Assembly: GCF_001039355.2 (NCBI RefSeq) | Contig: NW_019775551.1 | Coordinates: 16,987 to 80,986, forward strand | Direction: 5' to 3' | DNA: 64,000 nt | Source: Lingula anatina | Taxonomy: Eukaryota > Brachiopoda > Lingulata > Lingulida > Lingulidae | Shown here: one piece after another, positions 11,346 through 23,220 of the stretch | Layout of the letters: each line of letters begins with the position of its first letter | Position numbering within the stretch: the first letter of the stretch is position 1 | Made by a program: the position numbers and the translations under genes | Notes under the pieces: generated by a model | What the model was told of the DNA's origin: nothing | The model's database searches: none | Seen by the model: the letters and a program-made list of their open reading frames with translations, nothing else

Positions 11346-11870
11346 AAGCAAATACCAGTACCAGTACCACTATTGCAATATTGCTGTAGACTGACAAGAA
11401 ATATTTAACCCAGCGATTATGCATTTATTTGTGCCAGTTATTTTTCTAAATTAAATCTCAATCATGTATGCCATATTTGAAATCATAGAGTAGCAAAATT
11501 TTATTACTGTATTTTAGCCATATAGTAGAGCTGGCAGAACACATACAGAAAATTATCAAATGAATGAAACAAACGGCACATACAGATTAACAGTAAGAAA
11601 CACCATAAATATTTTTTAATATTTTATTTTAGAAACTTGCACATCTAAATCAAATCAAATCAACATTTGGTAAAGATTGTTCAGATGTCTACGATATAAT
11701 GATATGAAGTGGATCTGCTAATGCAGTTTATTCATTGGAAAGAACAGTAACCTAGCTGTAAAGGATGCTTTATTTTTTAAAAGGATTCAACAACTTTATT
11801 TACATCTCCAAGTTTAAGTTTAAAGCAGTCTGAGTTTATTCATTGGGTCTCTAGTAATATGTCTTTTTTC
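11346..11870. other. AT-rich non-coding stretch
   Basis: No recognisable gene or repeat apart from a short CAGTACCAGTACCA run at 11355-11368. Confidence 0.3.
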
Positions 11871-12120
11871 TGTTAATTGGCTTCAATATATCTAACTTGT
11901 TCATTATTCCCTGTAATGTATTTTGTGTGTATGAGTATATAAGGAGTAGAACTTGGTATAAGACATCACAGTGAGTTTGGTCAGTTGAACCGATAGCTGG
12001 ATTGTCCCTGCTATCCTAGGAGACTCCAAATCTGTCAGCCAGAGAAATAAACATAGAGATCAGGCAGTTTGTATTTGATCGCTGAAAAACATATCACCGC
12101 TGTTGTGGAACCTACTACAG
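11871..12120 (+). repeat. Possible solo LTR
   Basis: A ~250-bp segment starting TGTTAATTGG and ending CTACTACA has an LTR-like order on the plus strand: a TATA box (GAGTATATAAGGAG) at about 11933-11946, then an AATAAA signal at about 12044-12049, then ~70 bp to the end. I see no matching target-site duplication and no partner LTR, so this is tentative. Confidence 0.35.
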
Positions 12121-13190
12121 AAGTCAGACCAAATGTCCACTGTGATACAAGCACCACATCACATCTGAAAGACAAGAAAAATAAAATGTGACATTTCTTG
12201 TAAAATTTGTTGCGTTCACAGGTAGTTCGTCAAGTAAGCTTCTAGTAGATTTCTTTAATAAGTAAACACATATACATATGTTGTAAACTAAAACAAAAAT
12301 TAATTTAGCAGGTCTAGAGGCATGGTATATTTTAATCATAGTTAAAAATACTTTTCCTACCTTTTTAAGGCCCTCTTTGCAGTGTGAATTCTTTTTTCAA
12401 GATTAAAAGTAATTTCAGTGGGCTAAGTTTAAAGGTGCATATGAAGTAAATTATTGCCACATAAGCCAACAAAATGCAAGCATAGTTTCAAGTAGTATAA
12501 CTAAGAGGATTACCAAATGACAAAGTTTAATTTTACCCCCCCCCCCAAAAAAAAAAAAAAAAAAGATTTTTGAACAGATTTTTCTGCTAGCACTCTATGC
12601 TGTATATCAATGAGCCAAAAGAGAAGGTCCTGAAAATAGGCTAAATTTCTGACCAAAAATTAAAAGAAAGGAGCAGTCTAAAGCTCTTTTATGACCAATC
12701 TGGTGACTTATTCAGTTTACCCCTTGGCATGTCAAATTTATTTGAGTCATTAAGAAACTTTTAGAAGTAGTTTATTTGTGTTACTGGAAATCCATGCTAC
12801 AGCGATGCTCGGTTAATGTGTACCTTAAAGTGCTGTATGAACCCTTCTCCCCTTCAAATTTATTTCACCTAAGCAAACTATACAGATTGAGAATACACTT
12901 ACCACTAATGTAAATCATATTTGCTGAATACATGCAACCATCCCAAGGAGCCATGAGTGTCTCTCCAACAGCAGAGACTTCCCCTTCTAACTCTTCCTCT
13001 CTCTCACACTTCGAAACGTCTTCCACTCATACAACTCCATCCTCGTCAAAAACAATAGTAATCCACGTCTCTATAACTTAAAAAGAATAAAGTTAGAACA
13101 CTGACTCTACCGTTACAGAGAGAAAGAGAGAGAGAGGGATGGTCTACCCAACACATACCATACTGTATTAGAATTACATTTTACTTTCAT
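12121..13190. other. Non-coding stretch with homopolymer runs
   Basis: No gene is recognised. A C-run followed by an A-run lies at about 12535-12564, and GA-rich repeats at about 13116-13138. Confidence 0.35.
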
Positions 13191-13199
13191 TGTAGTTTC

Positions 13200-14545
13200 T
13201 CAAAGCAGTTCTCTTTCTACTTGCAGGCATGATGAGAATTCTCTGAGTGTTGTAAAATCCGATCTTGAATCAAACATTCTGATTAATCTTTGCACTCACC
13301 TGGCTTTGCTATCAGCGCATCGTAAATTAATTGGTTACACCAACTTTAAATCAGCTGCAGGTAAATCTCAAACCATCTTCTTCTTCAGAATGTGTTATGT
13401 GGGCCTGAAACAACTGGCTGTATAACCCATACCCACCAAGCCCTGCTTTTACTATTGATTCTTAAAGTACATTGGACACGCTATTAGCCTTAATACCATG
13501 ATAAGGTGGCTTAAGTGACACAAAAACTGGCCTCTGTGCCAATCCTAATTCACAATGTTCAGTACAATTCATGTACTCTTGTAAACATGTAACTGGGTCA
13601 GTCTTTAATACCCATTAACCTGGAATTCTGACTTCAAAAACATTACGCTCAGTATCGTTCTTAATTCCAAAAAATGTCACCGTAACAGAACCATTACTGT
13701 TAAAATACACTTGACCTCTGCTTAATATCAATGGCTCCTCAATACAACTGTCTGGGTTAAAAACTACACCCCTTGGTGCCATATCAGATGGCCTAGTCAT
13801 AAATGCCAGTGCAAACAATGTCATGGCTTTTAACCTATGATCCTAAACACTTAAAAAACTGTTATCTAGCCATGACTTAAACAGATTCATGAAAGGTTCG
13901 CATGCCATGATCTTGGTTCTCTTGGCCGGTACCTTGGTACAATGTACCATATTTAACCAATGCTGAAACCAACCTCCTAAGATCAACATTTTCAAATGGA
14001 TTTTCTTTACCTTTGGTTGATCTGACCTATCCACAATATAGCATAAAAAATCAGCAAATATAGCAGAGTCACTTATCTCTGGAGGAAACCCATGTTTTTC
14101 CCAAATGCAAAAATTCCTAAAGATATCTTTCTACTATAAGACAACAATGTTGACTGAGCTAAACTAAATACACACTGCTTAGCCGCTCACTCAGACCACC
14201 CAGTGAACATTAAGTGTTTCACCCTGAGATCCTCCAGGCATATATCTTCCACTTTACATAGTTCAATGGTTCTGGTACTACTTGCCAGCTTTTAAAAGTT
14301 TTTGGACTGTTTAATATGCAAATTGATGGAGCAACACACATCTTGATGAAACGTTGATACCATGGCTGAGCTACCCACTTTGGAACTATTATTGTTGCTT
14401 AAGCCTTGTAATGATGAAGTATGTCCAGCACCTTTGGTATCAAGCGAAATGGAGCATTTATGAAGTTGTTTTTCAAATGGCCAGTCCATCTGGGCAAATG
14501 CATCTACCCCTGAAGAGAGCTCTTGGCACAAAACAAAAATAAGAG
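13200..14545 (-). pseudogene. DIRS-type retrotransposon remnant: RNase H and tyrosine recombinase
   Basis: On the minus strand the order is RNase H then tyrosine recombinase, as at the end of DIRS/Ngaro elements. From 14545: SSGVDAFAQMDW, NAPFRLIPKVLDILHHYKA, ATIIVPKWVAQPWYQRF and VKWKIYAWRISG, the C-terminal RNase H signature of DIRS. From 14034: a helical core-binding part, then KAMTLFALAFMTRPSDMAPR, whose R is the first catalytic arginine position, GGIKND-like FFGIKNDTERNVFEV, then DPVTCLQEYM, RPVFVSLKPPYHG, SNVL, stop, ESIVKAGLGGYG. The final HxxR...Y block is degraded (AADLKLV...VQRLIRMFDSRSDF). At least five stops and two frame changes make it inactive. Reverse transcriptase is missing. 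Confidence 0.85.
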
Positions 14546-15025
14546 TATTCATTTATTTTGCGTAGCAGCTTCCAACAATACAATTACTGAAAGCTATGAA
14601 AATCTTGATATGCAAAACATCAAACAGAAATTTCATAAATTTTGGCACAAAACAAGCAAAATGTACAAATAGCTTCACTGGATTTTGTTTCTACAAAAAG
14701 ATGAAAGTTTATTGATGAGAACAGTGTGGATTAAGACAATGTGGTTATCCCAGTTGGTCATTAAATAGAGAAAAACATCAGGTTATATCCAAGAGTACAA
14801 GGAACGAGAAAAAAGTTACCAAAAAAGGATACATCAGAGAAAAAAGGTCAAATCACTCTGCCTTACATCTATGAAGTACCAGAACACACAATGAACACTT
14901 TATGAAGGCACCACGTTGGTGTATGTTACAAACAAAAGGATCCGTTGTCAAAGAACTTTCAGCATTTTGAAGAAAAATAAACTTTGGCACAAAAAAATTA
15001 ACCTTCCTCTGTCCCCCCCTCCCCC
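14546..15025. other. Non-coding stretch up to an assembly join
   Basis: No gene or repeat is recognised. It ends in a C-rich run and a single N at 15026, which I read as a contig join directly left of the Harbinger element. Confidence 0.4.
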
Positions 15026-15031
15026 NACTAA

Positions 15032-15210
15032 GGCTTCGTTCACATGCAATGTCTATTTTCTATTTTCGGTATGTCTTATGATCACGCTCTGTGCCCTTAA
15101 TATCCCGCGGCGTAATTACTGGCAGCGCGAGCCAGTTACTTATAAGAAGCTGTAATTAATTCTCGGCTGTGCTCAGAGGAGATTCTGATACCTTGACGCA
15201 TGCGCAGTAG
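15032..15210 (+). repeat. Left terminal inverted repeat of the Harbinger element
   Basis: Nearly identical in inverse to 21326-21511. Differences seen are an extra 7-bp TATTTTC-type unit in the right copy and a few substitutions (for example CTTAATATCC against CTGAACATCC). It includes a TTACTTATAAGAAGCTGTAA stretch that could serve as a core promoter for the Myb-like gene starting 63 bp further on. Confidence 0.95.
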
Positions 15211-15272
15211 TATCTCTAAGTTGTGGAGTTCATCAGTTTACTTGTGACGACTCAATCATACAGACGCGTAAT

Positions 15273-17129
15273 ATGGCTAGTGGTAGTGCAAAACAATTTG
15301 GAGGAAGGTCAAAGGGTGTGGAAAATTGGACAGATGCTGAGACTATCGCTGTAATCAACATCTGGGGGGAGGAAGATATGCAAAGACATTTTGCGAGTGT
15401 GCGTTTCACTAATGTTCAGGTATTCAGAAAGATTGCGGAGCGGCTGAGAAAGGATTACGGTGTTGACCGTACAGCCCAGGCTTGCCAGAACAGAATCAGA
15501 AAGTTAAAGGAGAACTACAAAAAAGTCAAAGACAACAACAAGTGAGTTTCTTTTGAATTTTGCAATTATCAATTACACTGTCAGATTTTCGACTTCATTC
15601 ACCTTATTTTTCATAGGGTAGGCCTATCTTGTGATTCGTCTCTCAGGTGATGTTACTGTTCATTACCAATATCCATGTGTTCATTATATCTTCACGTGAT
15701 TCTTTCCTTATATTTTTTTCAGTCGTAGTGGTAGGGGCCACAAAACGTGCAAGCATTTTGATGAACTAGACAAAATACTTGGAAATCGCCCATTGCAAAT
15801 GCCCCGCAACTTGCTAGATACAAGTACAAGCACCCAAGCCACAGGTAAGCCATTAAAAATTGACAAGCCAGGTGAATGAGAGATTTGGGGTGTCACTGTT
15901 GTAATGTCCTTTGTTTGTGGACCCATCTACCTGGCATCCACAAACAAACAATTAAGTATAATTACCTTTTTCTTCCAGTAGCTTGCTCCTGGCATTCTGC
16001 AAACATGCCACTTTTAGAAAGTGATACAATCTGTCATCTTGATAGTACTACTCCTTTTGATGTTTATTGCAACAAAAAAAGCCATTTTCCACTTTGCCTG
16101 AACACAGATGATTATTAAAGCTCATTCTTAATGGTTTATGTTTGGAAAAGTTGTTTTTCTTCTAGAGGGCATTTAAATAAGGTCATTTGTTTACATTTTA
16201 TTTCCACTCTTGCCTGTTTTTTACATATAACTTTAGTACACCTATTTTAATAAGACAATATTGATTGAAATAACTATATGAAACAGGTATATTTTTTATT
16301 GTATTACAGATGAGAACTCCCATGATGATATTATTGAGGATGGTGATGAAAATATTGACGAGGAGGATGAGCTGGATGACGCTGTGGAACCACTGGGGTC
16401 TCCTAGTGAACGCCAAAGGAGTGCCAGCTTCAGCTCAACGAGTAGCGCTGACAGCTTTATTCCTCTGAGAAGAGGTGGTACTGGTATGTTTAAATATGTT
16501 TTTATCTCAAAAGGCTATTTTAAACTGAAGCACAAAGTTGTTGGTTTGCATTCATATTTGAAAGATCCTGGTGACATATGTGTTTTTTCTTACTGTGTTT
16601 ATAATATTATTAATGAGCTGGTCTAGCAGATTAGATTATTGAAATGTTCCTACCACTAACCAGTATACATGATAATTTATGAAATTGATGTTACACTTCT
16701 TTTGTGAATTATATGTTGTGCATTAAAGGATGAATAGGAAAAAGTCCCTCTGAACAGTCAGCCGTGACCTGTCCCATTGTTGAATATTTAAGGTTTATAT
16801 TAAATCTTGATTTTGCTAGACACTATATCTGCGATTATTTCTTTCCAGGCACCAGAAAGCGAAGATCAACTGGGGAAACCTTAAGCGAATTGTGGGAGTC
16901 GATGGTGGACGAAATGAGAAAAGAACGCGCTTCAGCTCTTGAGTTTGAAGAAAAAAGACTGAAGGCAGAACAGGAAATGCAGATGAAAATGTTTGATAGA
17001 GAAGACCGTCAACGGGCAATGGATCGAGAGAGAGAGGAGAGGCAACGACAGGAACGACGTGACGAGAAGGAAAGAGAAAGACAGCACCAGCTTGAAATGA
17101 TGCGTCTTCTTATGCAAATTAAAAATTAA
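15273..17129 (+). CDS. Harbinger Myb/SANT-like DNA-binding protein (four exons)
   Basis: Exons are 15273-15541, 15723-15844, 16310-16483 and 16849-17129, all with GT-AG introns whose phases match; together they give 281 residues and a stop. Residues ~18-90 form a trihelix Myb/SANT-like domain (ENWTDAETIAVINIW, FRKIAERLRKDYG, ACQNRIRKLKENYKKVK). Then comes DELDKILGNRP, typical of this family, an acidic linker (EDGDENIDEEDELDD) with a serine patch, and a C-terminal charged coiled coil (about 205-275). In PIF/Harbinger elements the Myb-like protein binds the terminal repeats and brings the nuclease to DNA and into the nucleus. An alternative terminal exon at 15979-16118 would also splice in frame and end after 45 codons. 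Confidence 0.9.
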
Positions 17130-18783
17130 ACGGCCATTCCACAAAAGTTTTATAAGATAAGGACACATTCTTGCAAGATTGCATGATTACAATGAGAGTA
17201 TCCTTTCCTTGTTAGTAAGATCACATGATTCCACCTCAAAGTGTGAACCATTTACAAGGTTGTAGAAACAAAAGGTAAATCATTGTTGGTACAAAAACGA
17301 CTAACTATATCCTCGATTGCAATGAAAAAACTTTTGGCAAGTGCCATTTAAAGTCGAATTGATATTATAAATTAAAGGCATGATCAGGCTTCTACTCGAA
17401 ACAAAACATGCTTTTAAAAATAATTTGTTCTTCCTTGGACAGTAAAACAATTGTGTGTCTACTCATTCCAAATCCTGAGTAGTCACTATGTTAAACTTCA
17501 CAATGGCAATTTATCAATCTGTCGATCAATGAGCACACACATATCTAATGTTCAAATTTATTGTTTATTAAAACCAATAAATGGCAAATGGTTACAACGG
17601 GTTGCTTTATTAACTTTTTTTTAACAACGTTAATTAAAAAAAAAAAAAGAAATGGAGGCAAGGCGCTGGAAGCATTATATGCTCTCCACAAAATTAAATA
17701 AGTAAATAAATAAAACAAATGGATACATATATACAAATATTATGGAGCACAAATTAAGTACAGAAAGAAAGAAGAAGAAAAGAGATAGTACCTATTAAGT
17801 GATGACTATAGTAGATATTAAGTTTTCGAGAAGAAAATTTGCAAGTTTCAAAGATAATTTCATTTTGGGTGGGTGATAAAGATCCATGACTAGAGAAATA
17901 GGGACAGCTTTTCTTTTTGTGTTTAAAAGAGTTTTTACTTTCATGTAGAATTTCATTTATTTTTTGGTAAAGGGGAGGGTACCTTAAATTGAGTGAGGGG
18001 CATCTGAAAAAGATGCTTACTTTCAAGGACTACATAAATACATTTACCACAGCTGGATACCGCTTATATGTTGATCTTTGTATCTGTAGAATTCCCATTC
18101 CATATTTTACCAGAGTAAGAGGTTAATTTATAATTTCAGTATCAGAGGTCAAGAAAGTAAGAAAAGAATAACCTCAGGGTAGTTTCCCTGGACTTGTTAG
18201 TCCTTATCTTAAACCCATGCCTTGCTATCTATCCAAAAAAACGTTGTCCTTTTTGTTACTTAAACTTCTCAAATCAGGATTGCCATTTTGTACAGAAAGT
18301 ACAATTCCTTGACACCTGTTTTTTAAATATCACCAAATTTTAGCCAATGCTTTGTGATACCTTGAGCGTCATTGCTGTTTTGCGCTGTGCACTTTCAAAT
18401 CTGCAGCAAGTTAAAAGAAGAAATAAAAATTGAGCTTGCAATGCCTGCATCTTGAACCTAGGGTGTAATCCAGCAAATTGTAAATGTCCTATAAATTACT
18501 GCATTTTAACCCTTATAATGGGTGGAGAGTAGGCTGTGGTTGATAACAAATTAATCCAAAATTGAGAATATGCCCATGGTAAACAAAATAACGTAATACC
18601 CCATTGTTACTTTTGGTAAATGCACACATTATCTGCATATACCACAGTCTTAAAAATACAAGAGAAGAGACAATGAAAGTAATGAATAAGTTTATTATTT
18701 TCTGTAGCCAATTTTTGTTTTTAGGTCAGGTAATTCAAACTATTCAAAAACAGAACTACTATCCTAAAATGGAGGAAGAAAGT
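17130..18783. other. Non-coding interior of the Harbinger element
   Basis: This lies between the convergent stop codons of the Myb-like and transposase genes. It is AT-rich, with poly(A)/poly(T) runs at about 17612-17651, and holds no open frame that I can support. It should contain the 3' ends of both transcripts. Confidence 0.6.
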
Positions 18784-20660
18784 CTATCTATTGAAAAACC
18801 CCATTAACGATTCCCTTATATCTTTTCCTCGAAACCGTGCCCTCTCCTCTCTAGGCGGTGGATGATACCCTCTGTGTTCACGGTCCTGCTCCACTTGCAA
18901 AATAAACTCAAAATTCATTTCATGTTTGTGAACTAAAGAAATGTTATGTAAAGCAAAACATGCCATTAAAAGATGCGAAACAAATTCAGTGTCAAAATCA
19001 ATACGATATTGGAGAATGCTCCACTTCTTTTTTGTCCTCCCAAAACAACATTCGATGGGCATCCTTGCCCGAGAATGTCTATAATTATAATTAGTATGCA
19101 TCCTATTTAAGTGTCCATTATCTGGGAAGGGCCTCATTAGGTAGGGCTTCAGCGGGTAGGCAGAATCTCCCAAAATAAACAATGGGACATCTATTCCTTC
19201 AATGTTTCTTACATGTTGATCATCCATTGGGAACAGCCTCCCCTCTTCTGCCTTCCTGTAGACATTCGAATTTGCCAAAACCCTGGCATCATGGACACTG
19301 CCAGGCCACCCCACAACGACATCCAACACTCTGGTCTCATGGTCACACACAACCTAAAATGGATAAAATATCAAGCTCATGCCACGTAATGACTAAAAAA
19401 TATTTTCACTTTAAACTGAAGGAAGGATACAGCAAGGTCAGAAAGTTTCTTATCCCCAAACTAATCATTTTTAGTCAGCTAAAAAAAAATTTTTGGGGGG
19501 TAGTTAGATGTGAGACTTTAATAACTTTATTTAGGAAATTCTACACTTAGTAAACAGAAAATTAAAATACTAATATAATAGTCTCACTTTTATTACTATT
19601 AATGTAATGTTCTATTTCTAAGTATTGCTAAAACAATATTGTTATTGCTAGCTATCACAAGTCTATTTTTTACCTGAGCAACAAGGGAATAAAATCCCTT
19701 CCTATTGTAATAATCTCCCTTGTGCTCCAATGGTGCCACAATTGGAATATGCGTCCCATCCATGGCCCCTACACATTGAGGCATCCCCCATGTTTCCTCA
19801 AACCCCCTCACAATGGCATCGAGCCTCTCCCCCGTAGGCATTTGTATGTACAGGGGAGCAATGTGTGTTGCCAAAGCCACCACCGTGTGTCTGAATATCA
19901 TGCACACTGTTGAGCGTCCCAGCCCAAACAGATGCCCCACTGTCCTGTAGTCTGTGCCGTGTGCCAGAATCCACAGGGTAACAGCCACACGTCGTCGCAT
20001 AGAAATCGATCTGAAATTTAAACACCAAATATCAAACACAAGAATCATTCCACATAATTTCTATAACTAAAACACCCTAAAATCCTGCAATTCAATATAT
20101 TATGACAGGATCAAGCACAGAAGCATTCTTATAGTAACCATGCAACAGCTATCTTTTGCTCAGAAGAAAAAAATGCTGACAAACATAAAAACTAAAGCAC
20201 TAAATTATGTTTCATGTTCAAGCATAGAAGATGCTTATAATGGAAAGCTACAATGGTATGTTGGCAGTTTTATTATCTATACAATTATTTATTACATGTT
20301 TCTTTCTTACCGATAGGAATTAAAATATCAGTGTCCCGTAAGATCATAACCTACCTCCACATCCCAGGTGTTGGTAAGTGCAGGGCTAATTCATTGACCA
20401 GATATTCAAACGTCTCCCGCCTCATTCTGAAACTTTCTTGCCAGTCCCTATCATCAAATGTTTCATTAACGATTCTCTCCCACCAATGGCTTGACCTAAA
20501 ACAATAAAACTACATAACAATAAATACAAAAAAATGCATTATGCATACATTTCTAGTATAAAAAGCAATCAGGCTTGAATATAATTCCCTTGTTTATTGT
20601 TGAGACTGTTCTATAACAAAATTATTCTTGCATATGAACAATGTTAATATAATGGTTTCA

Positions 20661-20695
<35 letters not shown>

Positions 20696-21336
20696 ATATA
20701 TATATATTACATGTATGTATAACACAAGTAGTTTACAGGGCCTGCAAAATGTACTGAAACATTTTAGTGCTCAATAAATTATTATTATAAATAAATACAT
20801 TTACCTTAGCTAGGTGTACACATGTATATATTCGCCTTTAGTTACCGTTTCACACACTTTATATTTATCAAACTTTTTGTGTGTGTGTGTGTGGGGGGGG
20901 GGGGTTATACCTGACCTGACGATTCACCTCATCTGGATTTCAGAATTTGGGGTCCATAATACATTGAAATCGCCGTAAAATAGTCGTGAAGTCGTGTAAG
21001 GAAACGAACACGAGGAAAATGTCACACTGTTGAAACATTCCCTGTTGATAAGAATAGCAAACATTACCTTTCCCGAGACCATATAGTCCTCTCAGGTGAA
21101 ACGATCAGCACAGACAACAAAAGCAGCATCAACTGTTTTCGCCTCCTAGCTCGCATTCTATAAAATCTCATCCTCCGTTGCCGCATCGCTTGCCATCGGA
21201 TCATGACGGTTGCACTCGTATCTGTCGTGTGTATAGCTTCTTCATCTTCTTCGTCTTGTTGTTGCACAAAATCGACAAACACATTTTTCAAAGCAATCGC
21301 GCGGTCGCCATAACTTGCTAACTTCCTACTGCGCAT
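18784..21336 (-). CDS. Harbinger DDE transposase (HARBI1-like nuclease), four exons
   Basis: Exons, in reading order, are 21336-21068, 20495-20355, 20010-19674 and 19353-18784. All introns are GT-AG and the phases match, giving 438 residues. Exon 2 has the family block SHWWERIVNETF...RMRRETFEYL. Exon 3 has a helix-turn-helix (YRTVGHLFGLGRSTV) and AMDGTHIPI with the first catalytic Asp (D221). Exon 4 has VGWPGSVHDARVLANS, GDSAYPLKPYLM with the second Asp (D312), and RARMPIECCFGRTKKKW with the Glu (E350). All three DDE residues are present and there is no stop. The product cuts the element ends. The first ATG (21336) lies inside the terminal repeat; later in-frame ATGs exist, so the true start is uncertain. 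Confidence 0.93.
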
Positions 21337-21511
21337 GCGTCAAGGTATCAGAATCTCCTCCGAGCACAGCCGAGAATTAATTACAGCTTCTTATAAGTAA
21401 CTGGCTCGCGCTGCCAGTAATTACGCCGCGGGATGTTCAGGGCACAGAGCGTGATCATAAGACATACCGAAAATAGAAAATAGAAAATAGAAATTGCATG
21501 TGAACGAAGCC
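21326..21511 (-). repeat. Right terminal inverted repeat of the Harbinger element
   Basis: Inverse of 15032-15210, with three TAGAAAA-type units (21471-21493) where the left end has two. The inner edge overlaps the first ten bases of the predicted transposase reading frame, so the repeat probably also carries the transposase promoter. Confidence 0.95.
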
Positions 21512-21597
21512 TTAGTGCCATACTGTGATTGGCTTTGTCAAATACAAAACTGGTTATTATACAAATTACATAAGAATTACTTTTAACCTCCTTTCCT

Positions 21598-22131
21598 TTA
21601 AGGGCTGCATGTCTTATAGCAATCCCCTCCTTTTCTTTCCTCTCTTTGTCCACCTTGCTGGTGCTAGGTTTTTCCTGAGCCTCATTGATGAGAGCTACCA
21701 GGTCAGTGAGCAGCTGCTTTCTCTGGTTGTACTCTTCACTGTCCCCGTTCTGCAATATATATAAATATATTTCTTCCAAAATAAAATGTGAATTAAAAAG
21801 ACAAGTAACATTAAAGAGGTAATTAAAGTAAAGACATATGGTAAATTAAGTACTAAGAAAGTTTTGAATCTGAGTACTTACTTTCTTGCACTTTCCATTT
21901 CATCTTTTTTAAAATTTTGTATTAAATTTGTTGTGCTCTCCCAAACAGTTCTGGCTGTGGCTAAAGTAGTGTTGTCATCTCTACGCCTCTCTTTCACAGT
22001 CCATTAAATGAGGTGGACACTTCCGCCCACCTTGCCATTTCTTCAAATGGATTTACAACCAAAACCTCCTGCAGGAGGAGGATGTCTAGGGCAGGGGTGA
22101 ATCTTGTTTTCTTAATTTTTTTTTCAGCCAT
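21598..22131 (-). pseudogene. Second Myb/SANT-like gene fragment, broken
   Basis: Exon 1 is 22131-21882: MAEKKIKKTRFTPALDILLL, then QEVLVVNPFEEMARWAEVST, which resembles the first helices of small Myb/SANT-like proteins often carried by transposons. A stop follows (after NGL), and the continuation reads in other frames (KRGVEMTTLL, then NLIQNFKKDEMESARK). Exon 2 is 21749-21598 (NGDSEEYNQRKQLLTDLVAL, then a lysine-rich tail), joined by a good acceptor and a weak GTTAAA donor. Differs from the Harbinger Myb-like protein, so it is not a copy of it. The Harbinger element begins 87 bp further on, possibly within the next intron of this older gene. Confidence 0.5.
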
Positions 22132-23012
22132 TTTTGAGAAGCACCTAGAACAGTACAACACTGTAATGAACAGAAAAACCATTTAATTGGAAAGCTTAAC
22201 AATTTTAATAACCTTATGTCTTCTCTTTGAACAAGCAGAAAGAAAAAATCAACTTGGTTTAATCACAGACATTTTCATTGTAGAAAGCAAGTACTATATG
22301 GATTCTTGGTCATTGCATACAAGAGGAATTTCTAAAGAGAATCTGACAACGCAAAGAGCACCTCTGTAAAAAGCCTGTTTTTCCTTCAGTTAGCCATGTA
22401 ACTCAAAATTATTGATATAAAAAATCTATTGAATGGTTAATCTTGCTATGATAATAAAAATGATATAAAGAATAATGATTTTTCTACTCTTAAAGGGCAT
22501 TTATAAACTCGCGTTCTTCACTTACGTGTAAACAGCCTCCTTCACATTCAGAATGCACGCAAGAAGAGATTTAACGTGAGGCTGTATGTCAAAAGTCGAG
22601 ATGTAGAAGGCAACAACCTACTATGTTACACGTTTATGTACACATTTAACGTCCTGCTGAATCTCTCTATTATTGTAAATAAGTTTACAAAAGAAAAAAA
22701 CCTATTTTGTGTAATGCCAACATTAATGCTATAGATGAATAACAGTGCATTATTATCCTTGAACTCAATGGGATTATTCATATCATATTAATACAGCTAG
22801 ATTAAAAGTTTGAATAGCAGCTTTATTGGAATATTTTTTGTTATGTTTTCTTTTAATATTTATTTAAACACTGGCCTTTTCAAGCTGTGACTTCTAACTC
22901 CCATCCACCTGAAGCTCTGTACATTTTCTGTATTTCCATATAAGCAGATGTATTGGTGTTTATGTTCAAAATTTTTGTAATATTATTTTATGTACTGTCA
23001 TTAGTTTTCATA
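22132..23012. other. AT-rich non-coding stretch
   Basis: No gene or structured repeat that I can support. Confidence 0.3.
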
Positions 23013-23220
23013 TGTTGGGATTTTCATTTTGTGAATTTGAACTCTTATGGCCCTCAAACTAATCTTATTGACCATGTAACCTGTTGTGGATGATTAAAAT
23101 TCAGTGTTGATTGACTGTGCTGTTATAAGCATTATTTGTTATTGCATCGACATTGACAAAATGGCCTATTTTCTACATCTTTATTTTCTGCTTTTTCTGT
23201 TGTACATTTTTGTGCAATTT
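23013..23220 (+). repeat. Diverged copy of the 23469-23890 repeat family
   Basis: It shares, with many changes, TTTTGTGAATTTGAACTCT, CATGTAACCTG, ATTGACTGTGC, TATTTTCTGCTTTTT and TGTACATTT with 23689-23890 in the same order. This shows a dispersed repeat family. Confidence 0.6.

Larger units (their letters stand above)
15032..21511. mobile_element. PIF/Harbinger DNA transposon, apparently complete (6.48 kb)
   Basis: The element is bounded by long terminal inverted repeats and holds the two genes that define the superfamily: a DDE nuclease (minus) and a Myb/SANT-like DNA-binding protein (plus), transcribed toward each other. Both proteins are open across every predicted splice. The tips read GGCTTCGTTCACATGCAA. 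Flanking trinucleotides are TAA on the left and TTA on the right; PIF/Harbinger elements duplicate TWA, but here the two are not identical and the left end touches a contig join, so the target-site duplication is not clean. The symmetry continues three to five bases beyond the tips (ACTAA / TTAGT). Confidence 0.93.

Noticed and set aside
11003-11408. Overlapping plus-strand open frames of 62-128 codons
   Set aside because: They are low-complexity products of the 34-bp minisatellite; three phases are open for the same reason.
14916-15155. 79-codon plus open frame whose tail recurs at 21381-21779
   Set aside because: The shared tail is the translated terminal inverted repeat of the Harbinger element, not a protein family.
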